Origin: Congeria kusceri
Lineage: Eukaryota > Mollusca > Bivalvia > Myida > Dreissenidae
DNA length: 64,000 bases
Reading direction: 5' to 3'
Assembly (NCBI GenBank): GCA_027627225.1
Contig: CM051029.1
Location: 28,515,548 to 28,579,547, forward strand
The notes under the pieces: model-generated
The model's database searches: none
What the model was told of the DNA's origin: nothing
Seen by the model: only the letters and a program-made list of their open reading frames with translations
Made by a program: the position numbers and the translations under genes
Shown here: positions 1 through 22,420 of the stretch, piece by piece
Numbering within the stretch: position 1 is the stretch's first letter
How the letters are laid out: the number at the start of each line of letters is the position of its first letter

Positions 1-193
1 AAAACACTCAAATGTAAAAAGTGTGTTTATTTACATCGTTGCAAACATCAAATTGATTGCTTTTTAATATGTCAAGTGTCGTGTCAAATCATTTCAATAG
101 TGTTGCGCATATACGAAAGCTCTCATTTTGTCCTAACTGTTATTCCTTATTAGATTTGCCACAAATATTCCAAAGCTGTTACAAATTCGTCTG

Positions 194-1200
194 CTATATT
201 ATTGGGATGTTGCACCTATTCATTTATGACTAGTGTTATTGGGATGTTGGACCTACTCATTTGTGACTAGTGTTATTGGGATGTTGGACCTACTCATTTA
301 TGACTAGTGTTATTGGGATGTTGGACCTACTCATTTGTGACTAGTGTTATTGGGATGTTGGACCTACTCATTTGTGACTAGTGTTATTTGGATGTTGGAC
401 CTACTCATTTGTGACTAGTGTTATTGGGATGTTGGACCTACTCATTTATGACTAGTGTTATATGGATGTTGGACCTACTCATTTGTGACTAGTGTTATTG
501 GGATGTTGGACCTACTCATTTGTGACTACTGTTATTGGGATGTTGGACCTACTCATTTGTGACTAGTGTTATTGGGATGTTGGACCTACTCATTTGTGAC
601 TAGTGTTATTGGGATGTTGGACTTACTCATTTGTGACTAGTGTTATTGGGATGTTGGACCTACTCATTTATGACTAGTGTTATATGGATGTTGGACCTAC
701 TCATTTGTGACTAGTGTTATTGGGATGTTGGACCTACTCATTTGTGACTACTGTTATTGGGATGTTGGACCTACTCATTTGTGACTAGTGTTATTGGGAT
801 GATGGACCTACTCATTTATGACTAGTGTTATTGGGATGTTGGACCTACTCATTTGTGACTAGTGTTATTGGGATGTTGGACCTACTCATTTATTGCTAGT
901 GTTATTGGGATGCTGGACCTACTCATTTATGACTACTGTTATTGGGATGATGGGCCTACTCATTTGTGACTAGTGTTATTGGGATGATGGACCTAATCAT
1001 TTTTGACTAGCGTTATTGGGATGTTGGACCTACTCATTTATGACTAGTGTTATTGGGATGATGGACCTACTCATTTGTGACTAGTGTTATTGGGATGTTG
1101 GACCTACTCATTTGTGACTAGTGTTATTTGGATGTTGGACCTACTCATTTATGACTAGTATTATTGGGATGATGCACCTACTCTTTTATGACTAGTGTAG
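194..1200. repeat. 37-bp minisatellite, about 27 copies
   Basis: Direct tandem repeat of a 37-bp unit containing GGGATGTTGGACCTACTCAT followed by TTGTGACTAG and TGTTATT. Variant units (TATATGG instead of TATTGGG, near 460 and 682) recur 222 bp apart, which is six units, so blocks of units were duplicated as higher-order repeats. It has no coding potential. It ends about 400 bp before the C1q gene start. The first 190 bp of the window hold nothing recognisable. Confidence 0.97.
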
Positions 1201-1612
1201 TGGGAATTTATGGAAAAATTAGCCGATGGAATGTTATGATTCCATCATTCGGGACTACTGGCGGGAAATTTTCACAACATTTGATTGGATATTCAGGAAG
1301 GTCAAAAGTTGGGTTAAACAGCTACGCCAAAACAATATTGTCACAAAATCCCATTAAGAGTAAATGAGGTAAAGTGAGATAAAACTATTTTATTATTACC
1401 TGGAAGTTAATTAAATCTATCTTAAAATAAGGTTCAGTGTTCTCCTTTTGAATTTCCTTTAATACATGAAAATGTTAATTAGAACCAATTTTAAACATTA
1501 ACACCGACAGCAATGTAACTGCATTGTCCTACATAGATAGAACACATGCATTGGCAAGATAAACGGGCCTGTCACGATATACACGTACACAAGGCAACGA
1601 CGGACATCAAAA

Positions 1613-4176
<2,564 letters not shown>

Positions 4177-4194
4177 TCTGGATTTGTTTAAAGC

Positions 4195-4200
4195 AATAAA
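4195..4200 (+). terminator. Polyadenylation signal of the C1q gene
   Basis: AATAAA 19 bp after the stop codon of the C1q gene, in the expected orientation. The predicted 3' UTR is therefore very short. Confidence 0.7.
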
Positions 4201-4423
4201 TACTATAATTTTATAGATCTATTAGTATGTGTGCCGTACATGTAAACCGCTTTTATGTTCATTCTTCAGCTACCATATGGATCCCGTGGTGTTATTATAT
4301 CCTTATAAGAATTACATAATAACACCCCGGTGTCTTACACTATATCATTGCAAAAACATATTTTACCCGTTAAAGAATTGAAGAGTGTTAGAATTTATTT
4401 AAGAGAACGTAAGAGTCGCAGTG

Positions 4424-4562
4424 TTGTAATGGACATGGTGTCCGCCTTGCGATGGGGAGAACATGCTTTCGATCCCTCCTGGGCGAGCGTTCGAATGATC
4501 TTTATCAAAAATGACGTAATTACTGACTCGTTCGACCCAGGAAACTCGAAAGTGGCTCAATA
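4424..4562 (+). repeat. tRNA-derived SINE fragment, copy 1
   Basis: Contains an A-box-like stretch (ATGGTGTCCGCCTTGCGAT) and a B-box-like TTCGATCC, followed by a tail with GCGTTCGAATGATCTTTATC. The same sequence occurs in reverse orientation at about 22262-22420, 47775-47885 and 60462-60605. It is a Pol III-type retroposon, not a functional tRNA. Confidence 0.75.
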
Positions 4563-4649
4563 AGTCCACAGGGAAAGAAGCTCATGTTTATACTATATAC
4601 TATTATAATAATAGCTCAATAGTTACCATCAAGCCTTTTACCGCTATGG

Positions 4650-5152
4650 ACAATAGCCTCTACACCTGCAAGTTCGTGGGTGTTAAGCATTCGACTTTGC
4701 GCATGCGCATAAAACCCCACTTGTTTCAATAAAAACGCGTCAGATAAAATCGATCTGAATGTAAACTAACTATTTTATATGTCAAAATTGCCAATATTTA
4801 TTCGAAAATCTGTAATCCTACTTGAAAATATACGTGACCCAACAACGACCTTGATTTTTTTCAACGTCCTGTAAGTTCGTGGGCAACTTTTTATGACGTC
4901 ATAGGCGGAAGCCCTTCGACTGAGTTTTGTGTTTTGATATAAATACGGCGCGTTTTTAATGTCCTTATTTATTTCCTTTGCTGGATTTTAATTAAATTAA
5001 TACATATACAATGTTTATCAACAACACGAAGGGCTGAATTTCTTTAACAAGTAATAAGTTTAAAACACAGATAACTGCAATAAACTTAACTAACATGTTA
5101 TATTTATCTTTCGATGTTTGTCTACGCAATTGTGTGCTCTAGTAAGTCAAGC
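4650..5152. repeat. Dispersed repeat copy A (AAGTTCGTGG family)
   Basis: About 500 bp closely matching 12973-13474 in the same orientation, starting AGCCTCTACACCTGCAAGTT in both. Copy A lies between the C1q and ADP-ribosylglycohydrolase genes; copy B is in intron 5 of the latter. Homology ends after CTCTAGTAAGTCAAGC, so copy A lacks the right end seen in copy B. Confidence 0.85.
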
Positions 5153-5979
5153 TTGGCCGTATGACCGTAGCGAGATTTGATTTACTGGTTTCTAACCTAC
5201 ATAATTCAGCGAACAGTAGGGTGGTAGTTCAGCTGTTGTTGGTTTTACCCAAGTGTGTCCGAAATTTTGTCCGAAATCTTTTACATAAGCCGGCTTTCCA
5301 CTGCCAAGGTTGTTCTGGCGAGTTTACATAACTATGTTAGTATGTGGGACATCTACCCGGCCATTCAGCAGGTAGGTCGAAATGTAGCTGTGTTTCTTGT
5401 GTATCAAATTTCATAAAATTAAAAATAAAAGAACTTTAAAATTAAAACATGTTCAATGTTGGATGTTTGGGTAGTTTTAACATTGGGTATACCCTTTCAG
5501 ATGTAGATCTATACAAAAACAAAGACCTCAATTTAAAATACTAAATGTGTTTTTATATTTGGAACATTAACAAATAATGAAATATACTGTTTTATATGTT
5601 GTTGTTTTTATCATAATACAACACAAAGCTTACATTTAATCATGCACTGTCATGAATATCTGCAACATTAACAAAACCCAACATATTTTAGATTAACTAC
5701 TGGTTGTAGTTTTGCCAGTTTCATTTTACCAGTTATATAACAAACATGTTATGAATACAGAAATGTCCTTATTGGGGTTACCTAGTTTACCAGATTTTTA
5801 TTTATGAACGCGGCAAATTGAAATATAACTTCCCCGTAGATCGTTTATGCACATATTTTAGGCGTATTTCTTCATAAATGAATTAAATAATTTTCTGTAA
5901 GCTCAATAGATTTGAAAGCATTTGATAGGCAAAGGACTAACGGTTAAAAATGTTCATTTTTTTCAGTGTCTTGATAAAG
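5153..5979. other. Upstream region of the ADP-ribosylglycohydrolase gene
   Basis: Mostly AT-rich non-coding DNA. A possible 5' UTR exon ends at 5371 (ATTCAGCAG followed by GTAGGT). A good acceptor (TTTTTTTCAG, ending at 5966) lies 13 bp before the chosen start codon at 5980. If the ATG at 5342 were used, the reading frame would not match the main protein, so it would be an upstream ORF. I recognise no core promoter motif. Confidence 0.4.
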
Positions 5980-14030
<8,051 letters not shown>

Positions 14031-14250
14031 TAGCTGGTATCTCCCAATGCGCATACGGGTATCAAGCATGTTAAATAACATGTCAACGTGTCAAATTAGG
14101 TAACTGTGAAAACATAATGATCGCGGATTATAGAATTAAACTAGTTTATTATGGATATTTTTTTTATAATTTTTTTGCCATTCGAATACTCATTTAATAT
14201 TCGAATATTCGGTCAAGTATTCGAATATTCGATTATTCGTTGACTACCCT

Positions 14251-14256
14251 AATAAA
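14251..14256 (+). terminator. Candidate polyadenylation signal of the ADP-ribosylglycohydrolase gene
   Basis: AATAAA 221 bp after the stop codon. A second one is at 14340-14345, inside a short tandem repeat. Choosing between them needs transcript data. Confidence 0.4.
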
Positions 14257-14309
14257 TACATTATGTAATTGAAGAAGCCGACATATGCCTCACACATTCT
14301 GTACGTGCC

Positions 14310-14465
14310 AAATGTAAAACAGTATATATTGTATAAGACAATAAAGAAACTTGTGTTCAAAAAGTAGATATTGTATAAAAAAGCACAGAATCTTGTACAT
14401 AAAAAGAAGATATTGTATAAGACAGTACAGAATATTGTACATGAAAAGAAGATATTTTATTATAT
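14310..14465. repeat. Imperfect ~56-bp tandem repeat
   Basis: About three degenerate copies of a unit containing AGATATTGTATAAGACAGTA and CTTGTACATAAAAAG, in AT-rich intergenic DNA. From here to about 16,100 I see no gene, only AT-rich DNA with a few short open frames lacking recognisable motifs. Confidence 0.75.
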
Positions 14466-16794
14466 ACCTATTTATATCCTCCAATCAGCTGTTGTCATTC
14501 GTGCCACGTGACCGTCCAATATTTCACCATGTTGGACGCGCGTGCGTACAATATTTTCCGTACTGGACGGTCCAAGTATAAACACATGATAATGTCCGAG
14601 TACTCCAAAACTGAACGAATATGCAACTTTAAGTTTTACCTCAATCAATGGTGGCTCCGATCCACTTCTTCGAAAACGTCTTAAAATCCAGCAACAATCA
14701 TTTTAATTCCTTTTCATATATCCTCGAAACTTTTTCTCGTGTAAACCGTGCTAACAAGTAGCGCGATTTGTTTTCTAAACCGCCTTGTCTAGTCGAAACG
14801 TATGCTTTGTGTAAACGTACATTTGTCTCCAAACCTATACCTGATTATGAATGTCATCTTCCAAAACTATTTATGAATTTATTTAACTCTTTGTAACGTT
14901 ACCAGTACAGAAATAAAGCCTGCAACACGACACACAACAATCCTCTAGTTCAGCGAAATCTAGTTTCTGTTGTCTCTATCCATTTTTGTTTACATATAAC
15001 ACCACTCATATAGATCTATATTGTGTTATTCTAGTTCTTTATATCGATGAAACACTTTCAATCAACGGTGTTTTATTCAATTCAACAACTTGCATCAGTG
15101 TGTAATACTAATTTGAAATAAACGAGGCACGTCTAAATATAGTATCTACACACTCGATGTTTACAATTAGTACAAGGTCAAGGTCGTATAAGACGGTAAG
15201 GAAAATAATTCGGAAATAAGGGACTAATGATATTCTGAGGCTGTTCCTATTCCTAGTCGAAAAATCAATACAGCAGCCAACCATGCTGTGTACATCTATA
15301 GGCTTTGATTAATGGGCAGTCAAACATTTCATGTTACAATTCAATAAATAAAAGCAACCTAATCTTAAAGCGTTCAAGAAATGGACTGACGTTTTTCATA
15401 AGGAGGTTTGGGAATACAAGCCCCGACTCCTCTCTGTTCATGATCCTTGTTCCAACTTGCTGGGTCCAAGACCATGCGAGTGTGTTTACAAAGCAACAGA
15501 TTAGACGCATATTTGCGTAAAACCCAATTTTGAAACACCATTTTATTGTACTGAATTATTTTAAAATTCAATGCGAGACAAAACTCATATAATATACTGA
15601 ATACTCAAAATAACGCCTAACGATTGGCCAATGTTTTACTGATAGTCATATTATGAAAATAATTAAACGAGTGCTCAATGCATGCTAAATACGACATCTG
15701 ACTTGTAGTTTGATTGTATCGCAAGTTTTTCTCAATTTGGGTATTTCCAACAATCGATTAATGTTAATGTAGTAACGTTTTTCAAGTACTCAATCAAATT
15801 ACTCTGTATTTCATTATTTTAAAAATATTCAATTCTTGCAAAATCCGTATCTGTTGCTCAGTGTTAAATGGTCTTGCATACTCTTGAGATTTTATTAGCT
15901 AGAGGTAATAGTATTACATCAGTCATTCCATAAAAAACGTACATTTTGATATATGAGAAAAACAAAAACCACAAATGCAGCTACCATTCTTCAAACGCTT
16001 TAATTAATTAGTATCATGATTACTTATTCACATTTCGGTAAAAGTTTCTATTGTTCTATATGTATTTAAGACACACATATGATCACGGACATGTTAAGGT
16101 ACTAAATTGTCAACTCCGTTACTTATCTGTAATGACGAAATTTTGAAAGATATAACTTGATTTCATGTATTTTTTTTGCATTGTTTATTCTTTTCCTTTG
16201 ATCAATAGCAATAGAATCGTCTTGATAACATGTTTTGCCAAAAAATGCTGTAAGTTTCAAGCATAATCCAAATTTATGAAAAATATTCATATGTTTGACA
16301 AAGTACTGAAATAATATTTTACCTGTCTACAAAACCTTTGTTTGTGTGAAAATGATAAATTGCAAACCCCTTATTACTTTGCAAGTTGAACACCTTTACC
16401 AGTAAAAGTTACTTAAATTTTTATCATTTTACATGTCGTAACGGAGTTGAAATTGTGTTACGGAGTTGACCTTTTGTCACGGAGTTGACATGTGTAGGTT
16501 TTATCATTTCTATCTAACACTTGCATAAAAATATGATTGTCTGTTACATGTTAATCTTGTTCGGAATATTCTTGTAAATTAAAGAAAACATCGAATAGTC
16601 AGAAAAATTGCTGTGCCCAAGATATATACTTGAAAAACATCAACATTTGCATGTGCAATTAATAGTCAGTTAACGTTGTATAACAAACAGAACATTCAAT
16701 CTGAAGAGTCAGACTGTCACGTTCAACGAACTGTAGTTGTCATCATAATAATCAATCATGTCCATAAATGTGCACTTTAACCCGACTGTTAAGT

Positions 16795-19700
16795 TCAAAG
16801 GTCAAGTTCTTGTTCAATTAGTTTCCAAATGTTTGGAGGAACTTCACAATGTCGGGAAGTGACGTGCTTGGGTTCACCGTCCAGGAGAGTAACAACATTG
16901 TCTGGGTTGTACCAAAGCAGATCATCTGTTCTTGGCCAAAAGAATCTGTTTCGCCCTACACTGTGCATAACCTGAAAGCATACAAGAAAAAAGATAAGAT
17001 TTATAACTTCATTTGCAAATGTTGAAAAATTCATTAAAATGCTGCGGTATATAGTTCACGTTTTTATTAAAATATGTAGGGCCACGGAAAGGTACGGCAA
17101 TATGTAGGGCCACGGAAAGGTACGGCTGCTTATCAATATTGTCTCATAATGGTTGACCCGGTCGCAAGTATTCCGAACAACAATTTAAGAATGCTTACCT
17201 GTACCTGCAGATCGTCCTCATCAACGCTAACTACGACCCCAGGATATGGACGTCCTTCATAATTAACCACAGCCCACTTCCCGATCAAACTCTCGTCAAC
17301 ACATGTCACCTTGAGTAGCTGTAGAATATTCAGAATGCTTTAATTTATAGATATTACAATGGCAATTTACATGTATCATAAGCAAAATTCGAATCACGGT
17401 CATTAACTTCAAGCGAATGATTACCAGAGCTTATTCTTGTCTCGTTATTAATAATTATTATAACTGGTTACCTCTGTGACTGGGACATCATGGGAGACTT
17501 TCTGCGAAGAGTTAGCCAGTGGCAGACTCTGTGGAACTTCAGATGAAGGTACAACTGCAGTCATCTGATTTATGGAAGATAGTACAGTTGAAACAGTTGC
17601 ATCTGGCTCTTGTACACTTGGCTTAGAATAAGGGCATTAAAAATTATAAATTACATGGTAAAAATGGCATTAAAACATGATCAATATTAACTACTAATTA
17701 AATGCAACACTGATTGGAAACGCAATTTGAGTATTTTTGCATATATATTGTCCAAAACCAATAACGCTGCATTTGCGAATAGCGTGTGCTCATATTGGCC
17801 AACTCGCAACGGCATGGTCTGATCAGGACCTACGCTGTTTGGCGGTCGCTTTTAGTGCGAAAACCAACGATGTGACTCATATGTTTATATTTAAGCATTC
17901 AAACAAAACTGCCAAATTCAAAATATTCACATTTAGAAGGCATACATAAAAGATAACGATTCATCACTTCGTACTTCTTGCCTTTGTAGTATCAGGAAAC
18001 TGAACAGTGGACGGTTGAAAACAGTCACAAACGTTGGGATGGCTACAAAAGCAGGACAAGACACGACAGGATACCTCACCACATCTCCGTGAATCAATCT
18101 AAAATACAGACATAATGATCTGCTTACGACTTGAAAGACCAAAATTATTGTCGAAATACAAAAGTATTTTAGGCTACAATGATTTTCATAAGAATACATG
18201 TACCGACACAAATGTCAACACAAAATTCAGGCTACGGAACAAATTTTTTTAAGGGAGTTAATTCTTGCTAATACAGCCGATTATTGATTGACGAGTATTG
18301 CTTCTTGGAGTTAATTTTTACATAGTGCAAATAACAGCAAATTAACAATGCATTAGGCCAAACGCATTATATAAAAAACTGTAATGCAAAACTTACCTGG
18401 TGAAGTTTCATTGTACTGGGAATGGGTTTCAGTGTGCTAGGCAGTAGTGTCTCTTCTATATATGGATGCTTCGTCAATCACAAAGAATTTGACGGAACTT
18501 GTTGGTTGCACACAGGCCACTAAGTCCGCTGCGCAGTTGATGTCCAGCCCTTTGACACAGACCTGATGATCTGCAGCCCTTTTGACTGCCGCTCCTATAC
18601 CATCTGCAGCCCCTTTCCCATGGGATGCCTCAAGGAAATTCCATGTCGAGTACTTGAAACTATGATCAAAATCTTTCTTGTTCCAAAGATAAAAGTTCAT
18701 TTTGTTTCTGTATTGTGTTGTCGGTCCGTCTGTTAGGAAATGTACTGCTGAAAGCGGCTTACTAGTTTTAATGTAATGAAGGACTGGCTCCATGTGGGCC
18801 CATATGGCTGCTGGTCCATGTTTAAGGTTGTCAGAGGCTGTGCAAAATGGGTATGTCTTGCCATCGATGTATGCGACCCCAGTGTGAAGACTTATCTGTC
18901 TCCTGGAGGCGCCAAAATGCATGGACTGGATCTCAGATTCGTACTTACAGTTATAATTTTCACTAAAATCCACATGCAACAACACTTCTTCGGGGCTCAT
19001 CTTTTCTTTCAGCATTCGTATGGCCCGAAACTGATGGTCTATGTTGAATAAATGGCGAAATGCCCTCTGCAGCTCATTGTTTAATTCTTCTGCTAGTGTC
19101 GTCTTTGTCCCCTGGGTCTTCTCCCTCACTGTCATGGTCACAACTTTACTCTTTCCATCCTTCTCCCTCTCTATCCGCTTGTTTTGCCACTCATTCCATG
19201 TCACTTGTTCTCCGTCGGCATTGTCCACATCCAGCTTTCTATGTTTACAGTCCTCGCATTCACGGTACATGCATACTTTGTTCTTCAAGTCACAGACTAC
19301 TTTCTGCATCAATAAAGTGGGATCTCTGGTTGTAATCATATTTGTGGCATAGCATACGTTGATCTTGAAGGCCATATTTTCATGGATCTTGCATAGACAG
19401 GTACTGCGGTCTTTTTCAGTTGGTTTTATAATCCAAAACGGTCGAATTTTACAGAAGAGGCTGTACGAGATTTTGTTATCTTCCAGCTGATATTTTGCAT
19501 GTAATGTCTTCAAATCATCATTGAGGAGCCGTATTTGTTTCTTTGTGCCTTTTCTTGATATGGTGGCCTGTTTATCTGCTTTAAGGCGGGAGTTGTCGTC
19601 CCGTTCTAGGAACGCCTGGACCTTTTGTTTCATGTTCAACGTCTTCAGTGAAGTAGAACGGCTTAACTTAGCAGTCTTCATATACCTCCTCGATATACCC

Positions 19701-20344
19701 AACACTGTGCGACAGTACGCTCCCAAGCCATATCTCTTTAAGATCCTCTTGGAACATATTATGTCAGCAACCAGGCGTCTATCACGTCTGCTGTTTGTTC
19801 TTGCATACCATTTCCTAATGTTCATGATCATAGTCTGGTACAGCCTATATGACTTTCCATGGAACTTTTCCGACTCTTGGATAGGCTGATTCTTTGTAAA
19901 CTTCATTCGTAACCTATTGTATCTCTTTTTGTATTTTTCGGTCAGTTTCTCTTGGTTTTGTAATTTCACTTTAAGTTTTTTTTTGAGGCGGTAACAAGCT
20001 GATTTTTGTTTATTGTTTCGCCTTTTGTGTGCCTTCTTCATAGAAAGCGACCGATAATTTGCTGGTGGAGGACTAACATTGTATTCTTCATTACTTCTTT
20101 CTGGTGTCGACGGTGGTGTGTTGAGGATGACTGGCTGACCCATCTTCTGTCTTTCCCGAGAGAGACGCTTTGCAATGACCCACTGACGACGGTCAGACAT
20201 CTCCTGTATGGTTTTTATTTCACCTTTGGCTTTCCGCTGCCTGTACCGTTCTCTCTCCTTGGCCTTATACTGTTCAGAAGCCTCTGGGTTTTCTCTTTTC
20301 CGTCTTCTATACTCAGCCATCCTTTCTTTCGCAGACTTTGCCAT
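16795..20344 (-). pseudogene. DDE-type transposase-like gene, 5 exons, one frameshift
   Basis: Exons in transcription order are 20344-18397, 18098-17982, 17621-17472, 17318-17199 and 16971-16795, about 836 codons. Visible parts are a very basic N-terminus (residues 1-150), Cys/His clusters at C316, C318, H321 and C351-C366 that look zinc-binding, and a catalytic-like core HVDFSENY (D459), FLTDGPTTQYRNK (D539) and FLEASHGKGAADG (E572). Exon 2 is a Cys-rich segment (VLSCFCSHPNVCDCF). Exons 4-5 form a small beta-rich, Tudor/chromo-like module (GKWAVVNYEGRPYPGVVV, NRFFWP). I recall similar proteins as uncharacterised transposon products in many aquatic animals; the superfamily name is uncertain. 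The open frame stops at 18437 after DTTA. The frame one base over continues as LLPSTLKPIPSTMKLHQ to a proper donor at 18396, so exon 1 carries one extra base near residue 628. The second intron uses a GC donor (17980-17981). Confidence 0.85.
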
Positions 20345-20578
20345 GACTTTTTTGGCTTTTCAATAGCTCAATTTGATCCTTTGTGTTCTGTGTGCGCTGT
20401 TTTCCCCTTATTTGTGGTCCTTATCCTCAAGAGATTGTTTGGCAACTACAAGAGAAAATGCTGAAAATAACTTCCATCAAAGGCATCATTATCTTTTCAA
20501 AGACAAGATATTAAATACAATATTGACACATGTTTCTTACTGACAAAATATCGGCAAAATTAAACCTTTGAGCAAAAA

Positions 20579-20651
20579 GTCAACTCCGTTACGAATCCGT
20601 CAACTCCGTTACGAAATGTCTCGAAACGGAGTTGACCGTAACGGAGTTGAC
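20579..20651. repeat. Densest cluster of the transposon's 14-bp motif
   Basis: Four copies within 73 bp: two in GTCAACTCCGTTAC orientation (20579, 20599), then two inverted (20622, 20637), making a near-palindromic head-to-head array. It lies about 235 bp upstream of the transposase start codon, so it could serve as both end-binding site and promoter operator. That role is inference. Confidence 0.85.
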
Positions 20652-21536
20652 ATTTTGACACTTATTTTCGCGAATCCGTCTGATACGAGAGCATTTTTTG
20701 TAAAAAAACAGACTTAAACATAACATGCACTGGTTATAAATAGATGTCTTTCTTTGTTTTATTTTCCTTTTGAAACAAAATGATAAAAAATATTGAACGG
20801 AGTTGACTAATTTATTTCATACGCTAGCAATTGCTTACATACCTTTACAATTTTCTTCAACGTATTTCACGTCGTCCTCTCTGCCATCGTTTTATATTTA
20901 CGCGCCACATAATCTTTGCGGACTTCGTCATCAGTTTTTGTGTATCTAGGGAAATAATCGATTTATTCATTAATTTAGCCGTCGTAACGGAGTTGACTGC
21001 CAAACACCGGGACAACCTGGTCCGTCGTTGTAAAATCATCAACTCCAAACGGACATTAGTTTTTTTGTCTTTTTTATTTCAAACATTATATTAACTATAC
21101 AATTACAGCAAAAATAAATAGCGGTCGACATAATATTGATTAGAAATACATGCAAATGTAAGTGTACCCTGTGATCGGGACACAGCTAAATTATTAATTT
21201 GGAGTTCTTTTGTAGTATTTATTTTTTTAATAAGTTAAAATAATGACAAAAATAAGTATCTGATTTCGAATTTACAACATATATCAGTTATAGACAGCAA
21301 AAAATATATATATCACTTCATCAATTTCCGAGATTTTTTGCAGGGACAGGGGTATGTACGTTTGTTATGGAATGACTGACAAAAGGCATTTACTTACAGA
21401 CTTGTTGAACTTTTTTTCTGATATATTCTGTGATCAATGCATGTTTATTTTGATGGATCAGTGGTGAAGTGACTCACTTGGCTGTGTTATATTCAATAGA
21501 AATGAACTCTAGAGTTGACATACTCTTTCACCCAGG

Positions 21537-21805
21537 TATAGGGAAGGATGTAGGATCAAAACAGGTACACGGTGCTGCTCATAAAGGGCAGAGTGGAAAG
21601 CTGTCCTGGTTCTTTGAGATTTTCTAATCAATTGGTATATCTGAAGTTTTTATCAATGAAATGCTTCAAATGATATATCTGAAGTTTTTATCAATGAAAT
21701 GCTTCAAATGAAGGTTTTTAAACATAGTCTATTCATTTGGCATGGAGTATTTGCAAAAATCGACAGAATTTCTAAAGATATTGAAGATTTTTGTGTTAAC
21801 CAAGT
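21537..21805. repeat. Dispersed repeat related to 44057-44358, with a local 36-bp duplication
   Basis: Begins TATAGGGAAGGATGTAGGAT and shares GGTGCTGCT, AGTGGAAAGCTG and ATAGTCTATT blocks with the element at 44057-44358, but has lost the right inverted end. Inside it, ATATCTGAAGTTTTTATCAA and the following bases are repeated twice (about 21638-21710). Flanking 21050-21536 shows nothing recognisable. Confidence 0.7.
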
Positions 21806-22261
21806 TATATCGCATGCATGAAATGTGAGAAATAAATAGTGTTAAAAAAAACCCGTCCCTTTAAAACCAGAATCAGTTTTCTTTACACATAAACTGATAA
21901 CACCTTCTGGCTTTCAAAGGACGACATGGAGTAATGATATTTTTTTAGTGATTTTTTATATTGCAAATCCGGATGCACATGTTATGTCCTGAAATTAACC
22001 AGTGTTTATATTCACCATATTTATTTTACAATGTTCTACTTGCATCATTGTTATATATTGTTTTATGCAAAGAAAGATTAAAACATTTTCATTTTTTCAA
22101 TTTGTTACTGTTTTCAGTATAATAATCAGTGTTACAAAGGCTTTGTATAATTATAATTTTGTCCATTTCAGTTGGTGTTAGTTTACAAATGACATATTAT
22201 TTCCAGCATATTTCTGAGTAAGGAGCACCATTCCACTTCTCTATCTATAATGTACATATCT

Positions 22262-22420
22262 TTATTGTGACGAAAGCTTAAGGCTTTCATGAGACACGTT
22301 CGAGTCTGTTTCCTTGGTAGAACCAGTACTTCGTGTCTTTTGAGGAAAATCATTTGAACGCTGCCTGAGTGGGGATCGAACTCGCGACCTCCCGATCGCA
22401 AGGCGGACACCATATCGTCG
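22262..22420 (-). repeat. tRNA-derived SINE, copy 2
   Basis: On the minus strand it reads ATGGTGTCCGCCTTGCGATC, GGGAGGTCGCGAGTTCGATC and CCCACTCAGGCAGCGTTCAA: a tRNA-like A box, a B box (GAGTTCGATCC) and a tail. It is the best preserved of four copies in the window. An adjacent hairpin at 22425-22500 pairs AAAGCCAGAAGGGCTCATCA with its inverse. Confidence 0.8.

Larger units (their letters stand above)
16109..20997 (-). mobile_element. DNA transposon bounded by clustered GTCAACTCCGTTAC repeats
   Basis: A 14-bp motif close to GTCAACTCCGTTAC (reverse GTAACGGAGTTGAC) occurs only on the two sides of the transposase-like gene. On the left it is at 16109, 16438, 16457 and 16476. On the right it is at 20579, 20599, 20622, 20637, 20796 and 20983, with a partial copy at 21038. 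The outermost full copies point inward as an inverted pair, so I use them as provisional ends. I could not define exact termini or a target duplication. Clustered subterminal motifs of this kind are typical transposase-binding sites. Confidence 0.75.

Noticed and set aside
15374..15571. 65-codon minus-strand frame in intergenic DNA
   Set aside because: No recognisable motif, no splice or promoter context, and AT-rich surroundings.
19041..20464. Plus-strand frames of 90-152 codons opposite the transposase
   Set aside because: Shadows of the minus-strand transposase exon 1, which has the recognisable motifs.
22262..22420. tRNA gene
   Set aside because: Only A- and B-box-like parts are present, with no full cloverleaf or anticodon stem, and four copies share a non-tRNA tail, as expected of a SINE.
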